Shown here: in pieces, positions 62,907-64,000 of the stretch
Layout of the letters: each line of letters starts with the position of its first letter
Numbering within the stretch: the first letter of the stretch is position 1
Origin: Flavobacterium alkalisoli
GTDB lineage: Bacteria; Bacteroidota; Bacteroidia; Flavobacteriales; Flavobacteriaceae
NCBI RefSeq assembly: GCF_008000935.1
Contig: NZ_CP042831.1
Coordinates: forward strand, 868,001 to 932,000
Length of the DNA: 64,000 nt
Reading direction: 5' to 3'
The notes under the pieces: generated by a model
Databases searched by the model: none
What the model saw: the letters and a program-made list of their open reading frames with translations, nothing else
What the model was told of the DNA's origin: nothing
Translations under genes and position numbers: made by a program

Positions 62907-63335
62907 TTAACAAGGTATTTTGTTTACTCTGTTCTGGTGTCTTCCGCCTTCAAAATCGGTGTTTAAAAACGTGTCTACCATTTCTATTGCCTGTTGTATA
63001 GAAGTGTAACGGGCAGGTATGCTAATAATATTAGCATCGTTATGTTGGCGCGCCAGCGCCGCGATTTCTTTTATCCAGCATAGTGCAGCCCTAATTTTCT
63101 GGTGTTTGTTAACACTCATGGCAACACCGTTACCGCTACCACATATAATAATACCAAAATCGGCAACACCGTTTTCAACATCATTAGCAACCGGGTGTAC
63201 AAAGTCTGGATAGTCTACACTGTCAAAAGTATCTGTACCGTGGTTAATAACTTCTATACCTTTGTCCTCCAGGTATTTTACAATGGCTTTTTTATAGTCA
63301 GGACCTGCGTGGTCGTTACCAATTGAAATTTTCAT
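62907..63335 (-). CDS. rpiB: Ribose 5-phosphate isomerase B
   Basis: A 142-residue enzyme interconverting ribose 5-phosphate and ribulose 5-phosphate. MKISIGNDHAGPDYKKAI, the catalytic-Cys loop IIICGSGNGVAMSVNK (about 66-81) and RHQNRV near the C-terminus are family signatures. Related allose/galactose isomerases share the fold. It starts the rpiB-CDF operon next to the origin-like region, with a TAACTTTG box at 63372-63379. Confidence 0.95.
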   Translation of the reverse strand: MKISIGNDHAGPDYKKAIVKYLEDKGIEVINHGTDTFDSVDYPDFVHPVANDVENGVADFGIIICGSGNGVAMSVNKHQKIRAALCWIKEIAALARQHNDANIISIPARYTSIQQAIEMVDTFLNTDFEGGRHQNRVNKIPC

Positions 63336-63371
63336 ACGTTTCTGCTGTAATTAAATATTAAATTTACCCTG

Positions 63372-63379
63372 CAAAGTTA
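63372..63379 (-). promoter_or_regulatory. -7 promoter box (TAACTTTG) of rpiB
   Basis: An exact TAnnTTTG match 37 bp before the ATG. The nearest TTG is 29 bp further upstream, longer than usual. Confidence 0.55.
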
Positions 63380-63459
63380 CCAAGAATTAAGCATCCTTAA
63401 TAGTATAGCAAGTTAATTTATCTTTCCTGCCTGATTTTCAGCACCTTGACTTTCTGTAA

Positions 63460-64000
63460 AAATGTTAAATTTTTGAATTGTTAACAGAATATGTAAATGT
63501 ACTGAAAACTAAGTAGTTAAATTTTAACAGTTATTGTTCATAACTTTAAATAGAAAAAAGTAAAATTTTTGAGAACCTATTGAAAATTTTCGTAATCCAA
63601 AACCTAACCTTCCTATCCAAATTTATTTCTTACTTTTTCTTTGAAAGTTATGAAAAGGTTAACAAGGGTTATTAACAGCAATTAACAGGGTAAGTTTTCA
63701 AACAAAACAATTAAAAAACACTAATTAACCATTGTTAATAACCTGTACCCCTTTTTACAAAAAACCTTTATTTTGAATTGTTTACAATTTCTTAACTTTG
63801 TTAATACCTTTGTATAAAATTGTATAACTCACTTAAAAAACAAATCGGAAGAAAGTTATACCCGTTATTAACACGCAATAATCATCATCATAAAGATTTC
63901 AAAATTTTAAAAAAGCTTTTTTTGTTTTTAATGAATGTTGAAAACCTTTATAACTTTTGATCAGACGATTTTTAAATTGGATTGATCTTCAAAGTTGCTG
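63460..64000. other. Candidate replication origin / dnaA upstream region
   Basis: Non-coding and very AT-rich. TTATTAACA occurs exactly at 63669-63677 (+), 63733-63741 (-) and 63865-63873 (+), with one-mismatch copies at 63478-63486 and 63799-63807 (-). TTTTGAATTGTT is repeated at 63471-63482 and 63771-63782. TTATTAACA differs from the E. coli DnaA box TTATCCACA at two positions. The region continues past the window, so the downstream gene is unseen. Confidence 0.5.
63773..63812 (+). promoter_or_regulatory. Overlapping plus-strand promoters in the right-end region
   Basis: TTG (63773-63775)-N17-TAACTTTG (63793-63800), and TACCTTTG at 63805-63812 with TTG at 63778-63780. They point out of the window towards an unseen gene, implying a leader of at least 190 nt. 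Confidence 0.5.

Overview
The window looks like a chromosomal segment of a member of the Bacteroidota, most likely Flavobacteriaceae (Flavobacterium-like). The DNA is AT-rich. Promoters fit the Bacteroidota form (TTG about 17-24 nt before TAnnTTTG) and Shine-Dalgarno-like leaders are scarce. Several genes are lineage markers: a SprE/PorW-type gliding and type IX secretion lipoprotein, an HU-CCDC81/SPOR protein, DUF4292, DUF4254, DUF5687 and DUF6427 proteins, and an ATP synthase operon without the beta and epsilon genes. About 50 of 59 protein genes lie on the minus strand.

Layout. 1-9.7 kb: housekeeping genes (HD hydrolase, acyl-ACP desaturase with a PlsC acyltransferase, bacilliredoxin, a second acyltransferase, trpS, dprA, an HU/SPOR envelope protein, an acyl-CoA thioesterase). 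9.7-17.1 kb: a minus-strand run of an EnvC-like LytM factor, a DUF4292 lipoprotein, two TPR proteins, an NDP-sugar nucleotidyltransferase, dut and a flippase. 17.2-26.1 kb: SprE/PorW, bactofilin, AtpZ, a small membrane protein and atpB-E-F-H-A-G. 26.3-30.2 kb: an ABC exporter with two HAAS-like membrane proteins and a PadR regulator. 30.3-36.3 kb: a PaaE-like reductase, GT9 with DUF4254, upp, two small membrane protein families and purD.

36.3-54.2 kb is a surface polysaccharide locus. It holds an initiating glycosylphosphotransferase, UDP-xylose and dTDP-L-rhamnose pathway enzymes, a Wzx flippase, two Wzy/WaaL-type proteins, several glycosyltransferases, a hexapeptide acyltransferase and a Wzz-topology protein. 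At its promoter-proximal end is a 563-residue protein whose C-terminal part resembles nucleoside phosphorylases. 54.3-63.3 kb: a GH3-type adenylating enzyme, a LytM protein, TatA, a DUF5684 protein without an obvious start codon, Tex, an XRE-DUF4870 membrane regulator, a secreted TonB-CTD/beta-propeller protein, a CDF metal transporter and rpiB.

The last 660 bp hold no gene. They are very AT-rich and carry three exact TTATTAACA nonamers plus variants and a 12-bp direct repeat exactly 300 bp apart. This is a candidate replication origin or dnaA upstream region. The strong minus-strand bias to its left, including the ATP synthase operon, would make most genes co-oriented with a fork leaving such an origin. 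No tRNA, rRNA, CRISPR array, insertion sequence or prophage was seen.
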